DNA from: Desulforegula conservatrix Mb1Pa
GTDB taxonomy: Bacteria; Desulfobacterota; Desulfobacteria; Desulfobacterales; Desulforegulaceae
Reading direction: 5' to 3'
Assembly: GCF_000426225.1 (NCBI RefSeq)
Contig: NZ_AUEY01000003.1
Span: forward strand, 62,001-126,000
DNA: 64,000 bases
Below are positions 26,333 to 35,142 of this stretch, piece by piece. Position numbers and translations under genes: made by a program. Every line of letters starts with the position of its first letter. Position 1 is the stretch's first letter. Below the pieces are notes generated by a model. That model ran no database searches, was not told the origin of the DNA, and saw only the letters and a list, made by a program, of their open reading frames with translations.

Positions 26333-28117
26333 GTGAAGATTGAGAAAAAAGAAACAAAGATAATTTTTCCTGATGAATTGATGGAAATACTTTCCATGTC
26401 TCCAGCCGAGAACTCCGAAAACTTTGACACCGTTGTCCACTGGAAAAGTATTTTCGTTGGAGGGATTGTTCGTCAGATGTTTGAGTTCAGAGATATATTA
26501 GAAGAGCTTTCAAGGCACAAGGAAGACCTTGGGCTTATGTCCCTTTACGCAGGTTTTTATAATGACCTTTTCACTAGGTTTTGCATCGATCCAATTAAAT
26601 TTCAGACCCAGGGAGCCGTACGATCTTCAAGGGATCCTGACCCCTTTATCGAGCAAAATATATGGATAGAGACTTCATACGCAGGAGCCATAAAGGATCT
26701 GTGTTCTCATTTCATGGATGGAGATTCCTTCAGTTATGAAATGGCCGAGGAATTTTGTGCTTCGGAGGAAGGTCAGGAGTTCCTTAAAAAGAAAATGCTT
26801 GAGTTCGCATGGCTTGAATACAGATATCATTCATATGGATTGTCTCCTTTAAGGGCATTGAGGGAGCTTCTTGAGGCTCTTGTTGTAATGATTACAAGGA
26901 AGCCTTTCACGAAGAAAGATGTCCCGTTCATGAAAAAAGGGATGGATTTTGATGCTTATCTTGCCGAAGGGAAAATAAGGTTTGAGAATCTGTACAGAGA
27001 AGATGCCTTTGATATCGTAAGGTACTGCGAGGACTTTACAGGAGGAAAAATCGGCTGTACTCCATATGAATATGTCGAAGGCTCCCATATGGGCAGCGTC
27101 AGGTTGAGGCATTATTATCTGCCTGATTCGATAAAGTCTAATGGGAAAGTCATATACATGGCAAGCCCCCTGATAAACAAGCCCGAGCTTTTTGATATGG
27201 CAAAGGGCAAGTCAGTCGTCGAGGCCATGCAGGTTCGCGGATATGACATTTATCTTGTCGATCCTGGAAATCCAGGGGCAATGCATACTGATCTTGGTCT
27301 GGATTTTTATGGCAAGACAGTGCATGACGCTTATCTGGATATTATAACGGCAAGAAATCCTGGTCAGGAAATCCTCGTCATGGGTTACTGCATGGGCGGT
27401 ACCCTCGTTCTTCCATATCTTGCAAGGAGAGCGGAAGAGCGCCTTTCAAAAGGGCTTGGGATGGACATTAAAAAGGTTGCCCTGATGGCGGCCCCTGTGA
27501 AATTTGATGATGGTTCCACAGGTCATGGCATGATGAGGGCCTCGATCCGTAAAAATTACAGCAGCTCGGTCATGAACGGACTTTTTGACAATGTTAACAT
27601 TCCTCCCCAGGTGATTGAATTCGGAATGAATGAGATCCAGCCTGGCGTCAGGTATAACGTCAAAAAAGGTTTTTATGAACGAGCCATGTATGAAGGAGCG
27701 ATAAGGGATTCCGCAGACTTTCTTTACTGGCTTTCCCACGGCACAAGGTTCGCCACAAAAGCCCACGGAGAATGGATAGAAAATATTTTTCTCGGCAATC
27801 AGATATTTGAAGGTAAATATGTACTTCCTTCCAAAGACCCTGCCTTTGACGGAAAGCCAGTAAATATGGACATGCTCACTAAAGCCGGAGTTGTTATTTT
27901 TGACTACAGGGGTGACAGAGACCCTATCTCGCCACCAGGGTCATGTGTGGCGAGCGAGACATGGGGAGCGTCTTCTGGCAAGGGAAGCAAATCAACTACT
28001 GCTGCAGGTCTGAACCGTACAATTGAAAAGAATGTCGGCCATATTTTTGTAGTGAGCAAAAAGCTCCTTGCGGATTATATAGGAGAAGTTTCCGAGTTTT
28101 ATGAAGAAGGGGTGTGA
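26333..28117 (+). CDS. phaC: Polyhydroxyalkanoate synthase-like alpha/beta hydrolase
   Basis: 594 residues from a GTG start with AAGGGAGG upstream. The C-terminal two thirds is an alpha/beta-hydrolase fold like PHA synthases. The lipase-type box GYCMGGT holds the nucleophilic Cys, with an Asp in DYRGDRDPIS and a His in NVGHIFVVS. The GYDIYLVDPGNPG strand precedes the box. The first 200 residues are helical and match less well to the usual PhaC N-terminal domain. No phaA, phaB, phaE or phasin gene is nearby, so it could be a stand-alone polymerase or a related hydrolase. The catalytic triad looks intact. Confidence 0.8.
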   Translation: MKIEKKETKIIFPDELMEILSMSPAENSENFDTVVHWKSIFVGGIVRQMFEFRDILEELSRHKEDLGLMSLYAGFYNDLFTRFCIDPIKFQTQGAVRSSRDPDPFIEQNIWIETSYAGAIKDLCSHFMDGDSFSYEMAEEFCASEEGQEFLKKKMLEFAWLEYRYHSYGLSPLRALRELLEALVVMITRKPFTKKDVPFMKKGMDFDAYLAEGKIRFENLYREDAFDIVRYCEDFTGGKIGCTPYEYVEGSHMGSVRLRHYYLPDSIKSNGKVIYMASPLINKPELFDMAKGKSVVEAMQVRGYDIYLVDPGNPGAMHTDLGLDFYGKTVHDAYLDIITARNPGQEILVMGYCMGGTLVLPYLARRAEERLSKGLGMDIKKVALMAAPVKFDDGSTGHGMMRASIRKNYSSSVMNGLFDNVNIPPQVIEFGMNEIQPGVRYNVKKGFYERAMYEGAIRDSADFLYWLSHGTRFATKAHGEWIENIFLGNQIFEGKYVLPSKDPAFDGKPVNMDMLTKAGVVIFDYRGDRDPISPPGSCVASETWGASSGKGSKSTTAAGLNRTIEKNVGHIFVVSKKLLADYIGEVSEFYEEGV

Positions 28118-28129
28118 CCAGTTTTTGAG

Positions 28130-28546
28130 AAGGCCACAAAAAAACAGATTACAGTCATTCCGGCGCAGGCCGGAATCCGGAAGTATTTAAAAATGGCTCT
28201 GTTCCCCTTTGATGTTGAAAACCGAAATAATGAAACTCTTTGTAGCTTTTGATCTTGGGGAACTTTTTGAAAAAAGTTCCCCAAATCCCTCAAAAACTTT
28301 ATGTTTTCATTATTGTCAGACGCAAATGTCCTAAAGTTGTGTATGCACCGTTTCCTTACCTGAAAGTTTTTGCGGAACTTTTTCCAAAAAGCGACCCGCC
28401 GGAGGCAGCTTTTAGATTTGAATATCAAATAGTTATTGTATATATCCTTCTCCGCACTTAAGGGGAACAGAGCCTTAAAAATATAAAGATGCCGTATCAA
28501 GTCCGGCATGACGTAGTTGCCTTTTTTTGGTTTTTGCTAGTCCATC
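28130..28546. repeat. Family A palindromic repeat, copy A6, split by a MITE
   Basis: Left part 28130-28194 carries GTCATTCCGGCGCAGGCCGG. Right part 28475-28546 carries ATGCCGTATCAAGTCCGGC and ends at TCCATCAG. The 280-bp element at 28195-28474 interrupts it, with duplicated TTAAAAAT at each junction. Confidence 0.9.
28195..28474. mobile_element. 280-bp MITE-like element with 15-bp terminal inverted repeats
   Basis: The ends are GGCTCTGTTCCCCTT and AAGGGGAACAGAGCC, exact inverted copies. Both sides are flanked by TTAAAAAT, an 8-bp target duplication. No transposase is encoded. Inside are a GGGGAACTTTTT hairpin and a family B copy at 28362-28410. An 8-bp duplication occurs in families such as IS6 and IS1595, but no parent could be identified. 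Confidence 0.88.
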
Positions 28547-28686
28547 AGTTTTAACATTGATGTGTATTGAGTGCCGGACGGAATTAAAACTGTTTTTGAC
28601 ACTATTCATGGTCTGGAGTATAACTTCCGCCGTTTTATAAGTGTTTAATTTGTCTTTGAAAAAAAAGGCGTAACGCGGAGGTTTCT

Positions 28687-28902
28687 TTGAACATTAAATT
28701 TATTATTACTTGCATAGCTGTATTTGGAATAGCTCTTATTTTAGGGAGATGGCATCAGCAGGAAAGAATAAAGAACAGATTCGCGGGTCTGCCCTGGTAT
28801 GCGGACTACATGAATCTTCCAAGTTTTATAATATATATTCTTGTGATAGCTCTTCTCCTGCTGAGGCTTTATATAGCCAGAACCGGAGGAATCAGTTACT
28901 GA
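28687..28902 (+). CDS. Small two-helix membrane protein
   Basis: 71 residues from a TTG start at 28687, with GCGGAGG upstream at good spacing. Two hydrophobic helices (about 4-20 and 46-64) flank a polar central loop with a GRWHQQERIK stretch. Its stop overlaps the ATG of the deaminase gene by one base (TGATG), so translation is probably coupled. No family could be named. The strong ribosome site and coupling make it likely to be real; a regulatory or membrane-tethering role is a guess. Confidence 0.6.
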   Translation: MNIKFIITCIAVFGIALILGRWHQQERIKNRFAGLPWYADYMNLPSFIIYILVIALLLLRLYIARTGGISY

Positions 28903-29477
28903 TGAATATCGAGCTTGTCATTCCTTACTGGATTGAAGAAAGGTTGCTTGATTATGAGAGTGATTTTTCATCCATCGAGGCAAGAATGGAGTTCGTCGTA
29001 GCCCTTGCAGAAGAAAATGTGACAAAGGGAACAGGCGGCCCGTTTGCTGCCGTTATCTTTGATATGGACTCATGGAGGCCTGTGGCAGCTGGTGTTAATC
29101 TTGTGACCTCCCATAACTGCAGTGTATTTCACGCTGAAATCGTGGCAATAATTTCAGCCCAGAAAAAAATGGGCTGTTTTGATTTGAGCGAAGCGTTGCA
29201 CGGTAAATTCGAGCTTGTCACAAGTACAGAACCATGTGCAATGTGTTTTGGAGCGATTCCCTGGTCAGGAGTAATCAGTCTTGTATGCGGAGCAAGAGAC
29301 GTTGATGCCCGTGCAATAGGTTTTGACGAAGGCCCTAAACTGCCTGATTGGGAAAAAGCTCTTGAAGAAAGAGGCATACAGGTGACCCTGGATATAGCAA
29401 GGGAAAAGGCGGCCGCTGTTTTGAAGTCGTATGCAGCTTCGGGCGGAGTCATATATAATGGAAGGGGCAGAGTCTGA
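28902..29477 (+). CDS. Zinc-dependent nucleoside/base deaminase (guanine or tRNA adenosine deaminase type)
   Basis: 191-residue enzyme of the cytidine deaminase-like fold. The zinc ligand and catalytic Glu are in FHAEIVAI, and the second zinc motif is in TEPCAMC. The GGPFAAVIFD strand is typical of the guanine deaminase/TadA group. It starts at 28902, overlapping the membrane-protein stop by one base, with AGGAA-like sequence inside that gene. A longer in-frame start at 28710 lies within the small membrane protein and is rejected. QueF lies about 100 bp downstream. Substrate is uncertain. Confidence 0.88.
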   Translation: MNIELVIPYWIEERLLDYESDFSSIEARMEFVVALAEENVTKGTGGPFAAVIFDMDSWRPVAAGVNLVTSHNCSVFHAEIVAIISAQKKMGCFDLSEALHGKFELVTSTEPCAMCFGAIPWSGVISLVCGARDVDARAIGFDEGPKLPDWEKALEERGIQVTLDIAREKAAAVLKSYAASGGVIYNGRGRV

Positions 29478-29576
29478 TTTTTGTTTATCCCCTTCTGATA
29501 TTATGAATTAAAGGGGTATCCAGATATGGCTGGCAACGCTATAATGTTATTGAAATTAACAGTTTAAGAGGTTTTG

Positions 29577-29981
29577 ATGAAAGTAGCCCACGAAAAAAAT
29601 GTTACCTATGAAATACTGTCTCCGGACACCATAAGAACAGATGTTCTTGATCCCATAGAGTATAAATACAGACAGAAGAGAGACATAGACATAATAATAA
29701 AAAATCCTGAACATACCTCGGTCTGTCCAATGACAGGCCTTCCTGACATGGGCTGTATAACAATAAGATATGTCCCGGATATGCATATTGTGGAATTGAA
29801 GTCCCTGAAATTCTATATGCTCCAATACAGAAATGTGGGCATTTTCTATGAGCATATTGTGAACAGGATTCTGGACGATCTTGTCGAAGTTCTTAAACCA
29901 AAGAAAATGAGCGTAACTGGCGATTTTACATCAAGGGGGGGGATTACCTCCATTGTAACCGCCGAATATAATGGAGCATAG
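29577..29981 (+). CDS. queF: NADPH-dependent 7-cyano-7-deazaguanine reductase
   Basis: 134-residue QueF of the short (type I, unimodular) class. It reduces preQ0 to preQ1 in the synthesis of the tRNA wobble base queuosine. The nucleophilic Cys is in TSVCPMTGLPD, and the ELKSLK plus NVGIFYEH segments hold the substrate-binding Glu and His. The ATG at 29577 has AAGAGG upstream. It directly precedes a lipoprotein gene by 4 bp. No preQ1 riboswitch was recognised upstream. A TATAAT at 29540-29545 may be part of a weak promoter. Confidence 0.95.
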   Translation: MKVAHEKNVTYEILSPDTIRTDVLDPIEYKYRQKRDIDIIIKNPEHTSVCPMTGLPDMGCITIRYVPDMHIVELKSLKFYMLQYRNVGIFYEHIVNRILDDLVEVLKPKKMSVTGDFTSRGGITSIVTAEYNGA

Positions 29982-29985
29982 TTTG

Positions 29986-30891
29986 ATGAAGCGTCTCTAT
30001 CCTTTGTTGGTGTTTGCCGTTTGCATGCTTGTTTCTGGATGCATGAAAAATGGATCTTTGACAATGATCGGGGGAAACAAGGATATAGAGCCTCCCCTTA
30101 AAAAGATATGGGTAATGCCTTTTCCCTCAACAGGGGAGAATGCTTTTTCAGAAAAATTCGGGAATAGTCTTAAAAAAGTATTTGGGGCTGAAAAAACCCT
30201 GTTTCTTGTGAACTCACATTTATCAGATTATAAGGCCTTGCCTGAAAGATTACCTCTTCTTCCAGGAGGCAGAATCAATAATTCCACGCTTTCTTCAATT
30301 GCCGAAGAAGCAGGCATTCAGGCCGTAGGAGTTTATTCTGCTGTTGATGTGTCAGTTGAGGAAAAATACACAGAGACAATGTATCTGAGCAAGACGAGAT
30401 GGTTTCTCAAGGCCTTTTTTTCATTTTCAGTTTATGACACAGAAACATCCTCAAAACTTTGTGATTTTTACATTGAAGAAAAGGTTAAAATAACTAAAGA
30501 AGAATTTGACGAGTATTCAAAATTCCCTGAAAAAATTTCCGAAGCCTCTGTATCAGAGCTTTTTAATCAGGCTTCTTTAACTATCTCAGAAAAAGCGCTC
30601 GATGCTCTTTCAAAAGTATCATGGAAAGCTTTTATTGTCAGTGTTAATGGAAACAGGGCCAGGATTTCATCTGGCAAAGAAGTTCTTGTAAAACCAGGGG
30701 ACGAGATGGATGTATTTTCGCTTGGCCAGATATTTGAAGGCAAAGATGGTTTCAGATACAGAATTCCTGGTGACATAAAGGGAAAGATAAAAATTGAAAG
30801 AAGCGAAAACAATTATTCGGAAGCGGAAATTCCGGGAGGACTGACCGTGGTTCCGGGGATGACCCTGAAGCCAATCCCTATGGCTGAATAA
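29986..30891 (+). CDS. Putative lipoprotein of unknown function
   Basis: 301 residues with a signal peptide and lipobox (LVSGC), so probably anchored in the outer or inner membrane facing the periplasm. It starts 4 bp after the queF stop. Acidic and Lys-rich throughout, it has a WVMPFPSTGE segment soon after the signal, and a C-terminal part with short beta-strands (GKEVLVKPGDEMDVFSLGQ) that could be a small barrel. No domain could be named. Operon linkage with queF is probably positional. A strong terminator follows. Confidence 0.8.
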   Translation: MKRLYPLLVFAVCMLVSGCMKNGSLTMIGGNKDIEPPLKKIWVMPFPSTGENAFSEKFGNSLKKVFGAEKTLFLVNSHLSDYKALPERLPLLPGGRINNSTLSSIAEEAGIQAVGVYSAVDVSVEEKYTETMYLSKTRWFLKAFFSFSVYDTETSSKLCDFYIEEKVKITKEEFDEYSKFPEKISEASVSELFNQASLTISEKALDALSKVSWKAFIVSVNGNRARISSGKEVLVKPGDEMDVFSLGQIFEGKDGFRYRIPGDIKGKIKIERSENNYSEAEIPGGLTVVPGMTLKPIPMAE

Positions 30892-30913
30892 TCCTTAAAA
30901 AAGAGAAAATGAT

Positions 30914-30951
30914 GGCCGCAGACCTTCTTTAAAGGTCTGCGGCTTTTTTTT
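30914..30951 (+). terminator. Strong rho-independent terminator
   Basis: GCCGCAGACCTT and AAGGTCTGCGGC form a 12-bp GC-rich stem followed by eight T. It ends the queF-lipoprotein transcript. Confidence 0.95.
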
Positions 30952-31476
30952 ACTTGGTTGTTATGCTGTTCTATGCTTTATAGAAGTAGAAAATTTTTGA
31001 CGAGACCTTGTAAATAAAATCCTTCCTTTTAAATAGCACATAATAAAAAATACGCCCTGATTTATGGCAGGGCTGCCTTGTCGCTCTTTTAGTCGTTTTA
31101 TAATTAAAACTTATATGAGTATGCTCTGATAAATAAATAAAACAGCTGTTTGACCGATATCCTGATCTCGTAAAACAGGTTTTGACTACCCATGCTTTTA
31201 CATTTTGAATCTGAAACCCTGCTGCACCTTTTTTGCTGAACAGGCAGCCCTGCGGCCAGGATTCATCAAAAAGGCATTTTTATCAAAAAAATCATTGAGT
31301 TGACATTTTTTACCCGTTTATTTATAGAAAAAAATTCTAATTATCGAAATATATAATAATAAACAATGTTTATTTTATGGAAGTGCTGGATTTCTTATTT
31401 CGAATCATATACTAATTAAGACCGAAATTTGAAAAGAAAAATAACTGACTTTTGATCAATAATAACAGGGGGAGAC
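30952..31476. other. Long AT-rich leader region of the CoA-transferase gene
   Basis: About 525 bp with no coding signal. It contains the sigma-70 promoter at 31300-31328 and a leader of about 140 bases before the ATG. Nothing else is recognised in the upstream part. Confidence 0.5.
31300..31328 (+). promoter_or_regulatory. Sigma-70 promoter of the CoA-transferase gene
   Basis: Perfect TTGACA at 31300-31305, a 17-base spacer and TATAGA at 31323-31328. It is the best sigma-70 match noticed in the window. Confidence 0.7.
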
Positions 31477-33675
31477 ATGACAGCAGGCAAGGAGCCGGTA
31501 TATTTTAAAGATCCTGACAAGCTCGTGGATCATATTATTGCAACTGTTGGAAAGGAAATAACCTTTGGAACCCAGCTTGGCCTTGGAAAACCTAATAATA
31601 TAATGAATGCTCTATTCAGAAGAGCAAAGGAAGATCCAAGCATCAAGCTTAGAATAATAACAGCCCTTTCTCTTGAACCGCCTGTATGGTCAAGTGATCT
31701 TGAGCGCCGCATGCTTGAGCCAATCAGGGAAAGACTGTGGAAAGGTTATGTAGAGCTTGAATATGCCGCTGCCGCCAGAACCAAGACCCTGCCTCCGAAT
31801 GTTGAAATCAGCGAGTTTTTCTACAAAGCCGGCGCTTTCATGAATAATGACCACATGCAGCAGAACTACATCAGTACTAACTATACTCATGCAGCAAGGG
31901 ATGTTGTTAATAACGGCATGAACGTGGCTGGAGCACTTCTTGGCAGAAAAGAAATAGATGGTAAGGTCATGTTCAGCATGGGCTGTAACGGTGACACAGC
32001 CATGGACGCCATCGACCTGATGAGGGAAAGACAGGAAAAAGACGGCAAACCTACCCTTGTTCTTGGTGAAATCAATACAAAGCTTCCGTTTATGTATGGA
32101 GATGCTGTTGGTGAGCCATCACTCTGTGATGCTGTTCTTGATAACGCTGAAATAGAAACCCGCCTTTTCAATGTTCCAAGGGAAGCTGTCAGCACTGTCG
32201 ATTATATGATCGGTGTAAATGCAAGCACACTTCTTAAAGATGACGGAACACTCCAGGTGGGTATAGGCTCACTGGGCGATGCCGTTGCTTATGCCCTTAT
32301 TGCAAGACATAAGAATAACGCTGATTACAGGGGCGTTGTTGAAAGATCTGGTCTTCTTGATTCCTCTAAGGAACTGATTGAAGAATGGGGTGGTCTGGAC
32401 GTTTTTGACAAGGGACTTTACGGCTCTACTGAAATGTTCGTTGACGGCTTCCTTCAGCTTTACAAGAACGACATAATGAAACGCCGCTGCTATGACAATA
32501 TTCATATACAGCGTCTTGTTCATGATGGAGTCGTTAAGGACGGAGTCGTAACCCCAAATGCTCTTGTTGCACTCATCAAGAATGAATCCATCCACAGAAG
32601 AATGCAGAAAAAAGATTTTGATCTGCTTCTTGAGTTCGGAATTCTTAAAGACGGCCTCAAATACGAAGACGGATCTATCATTGACGGTGATAAACGTTAT
32701 TCTGCTGATTTCCATGATACAGACAATCTTAAGGCTGTCGCGGCCAACTGCATGGGCACAAAACTGAAGAAAGGTTACTGGATACATGCGGGTTTCTATG
32801 TCGGGCCTCAAGACTTCTACGACACTGTCAATGCGATGTCTGAAGAAGAGCGCATGCAGATCAATATGACCAGCGTACTTAATGTTAATCAGCTTTATGC
32901 AAACAATAAGTATATTGGCGAAGATCTTAAAGTTCTTCACAGAAAGAATGGCCGTTTTATCAATGCTGGTCTTATGGTGACACTCTCAGGTGCGGTTGTT
33001 TCAGATATGCTTGAGAGCGGTAAGGTTGTCAGCGGTGTTGGTGGTCAGTACAATTTCGTTTCAATGGCACAGGCGCTTGCAGATGGACGCGGGGCGCTCA
33101 TGATTCGCAGTACAAGAGGTGAAGGCAAAGACGTTGTTTCAAATGTTGTCTTCAACTATGGACATACAACCGTTCCACGCCATCTCCGTGACATAATCAT
33201 AACTGAATACGGGCTCGCTGATATCCGCGGAAAACGTGACAAGGATATTGCAACTCTTCTCATAAATGTAGCTGACTCAAGATTTCAGGAAAACCTTCTT
33301 GCTCAGGCCAAAAAGGCTGGCAAGGTTCCGGCATCCTATATGATTCCTGAACAGTTCAGGAACAACACACCTGAAAAGCTTGAAAAAATTCTTGCTCCGG
33401 CAAGGGAAAAAGGTCTTTTCCCTGCGTTCCCATTCGGAACAGATTTCATGCCTGATGAAATTGCCCTTGGAAAAGCACTCAGAACCTTCAAGGCAAAAGC
33501 TGAAGAAAGCAAATTTGGAGTAATGAAGGACATTGCTTCTTCATGGTTCTCTCCGGCTCCAGCAAACGCCCAGAAATATCTTGAGCGCATGAAGCTTGAA
33601 AAACCTGCCAACGGCAAGGAAAAATTCATGCAGAAGGTTGTTATTAACGCCCTTAAGATGACTGGCGCAATATAA
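31477..33675 (+). CDS. Acetyl-CoA hydrolase/CoA-transferase family protein (large form)
   Basis: 732-residue member of the acetyl-CoA hydrolase/transferase family, which moves CoA between acyl groups such as acetate, succinate or butyrate. The catalytic Glu is in TEYGLADIRGK. The GIGSLGDAV and GVGGQYNFV glycine loops that line the CoA site are present. Most relatives have 430-510 residues; the extra length is spread in the middle and C-terminal part, so it may be a distinct subfamily. AGGGGGAG precedes the ATG. It is transcribed alone, between a strong promoter and a strong terminator. The acyl donor cannot be told from sequence. Confidence 0.88.
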   Translation: MTAGKEPVYFKDPDKLVDHIIATVGKEITFGTQLGLGKPNNIMNALFRRAKEDPSIKLRIITALSLEPPVWSSDLERRMLEPIRERLWKGYVELEYAAAARTKTLPPNVEISEFFYKAGAFMNNDHMQQNYISTNYTHAARDVVNNGMNVAGALLGRKEIDGKVMFSMGCNGDTAMDAIDLMRERQEKDGKPTLVLGEINTKLPFMYGDAVGEPSLCDAVLDNAEIETRLFNVPREAVSTVDYMIGVNASTLLKDDGTLQVGIGSLGDAVAYALIARHKNNADYRGVVERSGLLDSSKELIEEWGGLDVFDKGLYGSTEMFVDGFLQLYKNDIMKRRCYDNIHIQRLVHDGVVKDGVVTPNALVALIKNESIHRRMQKKDFDLLLEFGILKDGLKYEDGSIIDGDKRYSADFHDTDNLKAVAANCMGTKLKKGYWIHAGFYVGPQDFYDTVNAMSEEERMQINMTSVLNVNQLYANNKYIGEDLKVLHRKNGRFINAGLMVTLSGAVVSDMLESGKVVSGVGGQYNFVSMAQALADGRGALMIRSTRGEGKDVVSNVVFNYGHTTVPRHLRDIIITEYGLADIRGKRDKDIATLLINVADSRFQENLLAQAKKAGKVPASYMIPEQFRNNTPEKLEKILAPAREKGLFPAFPFGTDFMPDEIALGKALRTFKAKAEESKFGVMKDIASSWFSPAPANAQKYLERMKLEKPANGKEKFMQKVVINALKMTGAI

Positions 33676-33699
33676 GTTTTAAAGTTTTTAACTAAAATT

Positions 33700-33737
33700 A
33701 AACCCTCCATTCCCAAAAAGGAATGGAGGGTTTTTTT
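33700..33737 (+). terminator. Strong rho-independent terminator
   Basis: AACCCTCCATTCC and GGAATGGAGGGTT form a 13-bp stem with a short A-rich loop, then seven T. Confidence 0.95.
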
Positions 33738-33824
33738 GAAGCAATTCTTTTTTTTGATGAATGATTTTTAAAATAACCATCCTATCAATCCTGAATCAGA
33801 TATCAAAAATCAGTAATTCATGAC

Positions 33825-33858
33825 GTCGGGTTAAGATAAGCGAACGCCCTAACCCGAC
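33825..33858 (-). repeat. Hairpin between convergent genes (REP-like)
   Basis: GTCGGGTTA and TAACCCGAC form a perfect 9-bp stem around a 16-base loop. It sits just past the lysA stop on the minus strand and may act as its terminator. Confidence 0.55.
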
Positions 33859-33876
33859 ATACGACGGCGCATTTTT

Positions 33877-35136
33877 TTACAGAGCGAGTCTGTCTGGCGT
33901 GAAATTTAGGGTGGCGAACAGATCATCCAGGGTTTCTTCCCTTCTGATCATATCAACGCTTCCGTCTTGTTTCAGCATCAGCTCTTTTGGTCTGAGCTTG
34001 CCGTTGTAGTTGAAGCACATTGCATGGCCGTGGGCGCCGGTGTCTTGGATAATCAAAAGATCGCCGTCTTCTATGGCCGGAAGTTCTCTCTGAACGGCAA
34101 ATTTGTCGTTGTTTTCACAGAGAGATCCTACAACGTCCGCAACAAGTGTTTTTGGCATGTCTTCTTTGCCGAGCACGTCTATGTGATGATAGGAACCGTA
34201 CATGCCTGGTCTCATGAGGGATGACATGCACGCGTCAACGCCAACGTATCTTCTGTAGATTTCCTTTTTGTTTATTGCCCTTGTAACAAGAACTCCGTGC
34301 GGGCCTGTCATGTATCTGCCGCTTTCCATGAAAAGGGCGGGAGCGTATCCGTGCTTTTCCTTGAATTCATTGAAGAGGGCTGTGATTTCCTTGCCCATTG
34401 AATCAAGGTCAAGATCGTTGTCTTCCGGTCTGTATGGAATTCCGAGGCCGCCGCCAATGTTTGTGAATTCGAATTTTATACCCAAGGCAGATCCGATTTC
34501 TTCCACAAGATTAAGAAGCATTCTGGCAGTTTCGACCATATATGTGTAGTCGCGCTCGTTGGACGCGAGCATGGTGTGGATTCCGAAGCGCTTTGCTCCT
34601 TTTTCCATAGCCAATTTGTATGCATCTATAATCTGATGATGTGCAACTCCGTATTTGGCCTCAATCGGGTTACCAATGATGGAATTGCCTGTTCTTCTTT
34701 CGCCTGGATTGTACCTGAAGCAGATCAGTTCAGGCATTTTCGGGGTTTTTTCCACAAGGGTGATGTCATCGAGATTGAGGATGCATCCTCCGTTTGAAAG
34801 TGCCGCTTCGAAATCTTCCGGCGAGGTATTGTTCGATGTGAACATGATATCTGAAGGGCCGGATCCGATTTTTCTGCTTAGGGCAAGTTCCGCAATTGAG
34901 CTGCAATCCATTCCAAAACCTTCTTCATGCATGATTTTCAGTATGGACGGATTTGGAAGAGCCTTTACAGCGTAGAATTCCTTGAAGCCTTTTATTCCTG
35001 CAAAAGCCTTTTTGAGCTTTGATGTTGTTTCCCTGATGCCTTTTTCATCGTAAATATGAAAAGGAGTTCCGTAGTGCTGCGCGATTTTTTCGGCAGACGG
35101 GAAAAGACGACTCTTATAATCCTTTGACATTGGCAT
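33877..35136 (-). CDS. lysA: Diaminopimelate decarboxylase family protein
   Basis: 419-residue PLP enzyme of the alanine racemase-fold decarboxylases, which forms lysine from meso-diaminopimelate. The PLP-binding Lys is in EFYAVKALPNP, the phosphate loop is NIGGGLGIPY, and the C-terminal domain has ESGRYM, LCENNDKF and DTGAHGHAM. The ATG at 35136 has AGGAGT upstream. An Lrp/AsnC regulator lies immediately upstream on the same strand, 6 bp away. A close relative such as a carboxynorspermidine or ornithine decarboxylase cannot be excluded, but LysA is the best fit. Confidence 0.88.
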   Translation of the reverse strand: MPMSKDYKSRLFPSAEKIAQHYGTPFHIYDEKGIRETTSKLKKAFAGIKGFKEFYAVKALPNPSILKIMHEEGFGMDCSSIAELALSRKIGSGPSDIMFTSNNTSPEDFEAALSNGGCILNLDDITLVEKTPKMPELICFRYNPGERRTGNSIIGNPIEAKYGVAHHQIIDAYKLAMEKGAKRFGIHTMLASNERDYTYMVETARMLLNLVEEIGSALGIKFEFTNIGGGLGIPYRPEDNDLDLDSMGKEITALFNEFKEKHGYAPALFMESGRYMTGPHGVLVTRAINKKEIYRRYVGVDACMSSLMRPGMYGSYHHIDVLGKEDMPKTLVADVVGSLCENNDKFAVQRELPAIEDGDLLIIQDTGAHGHAMCFNYNGKLRPKELMLKQDGSVDMIRREETLDDLFATLNFTPDRLAL

Positions 35137-35142
35137 GGCAGA

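Noticed and set aside
28249-28461. 70-residue reading frame inside the MITE
   Set aside because: It runs through hairpin and repeat B sequence, has no ribosome site and no protein-like content.
28710-28901. Longer N-terminus of the deaminase
   Set aside because: It overlaps the whole small membrane protein; the ATG at 28902 has a ribosome site and fits the family length.
29478-29576. preQ1 riboswitch before queF
   Set aside because: The C-rich pseudoknot sequence expected for preQ1 classes was not found; only a simple CCCCTT/AAGGGG hairpin is present.
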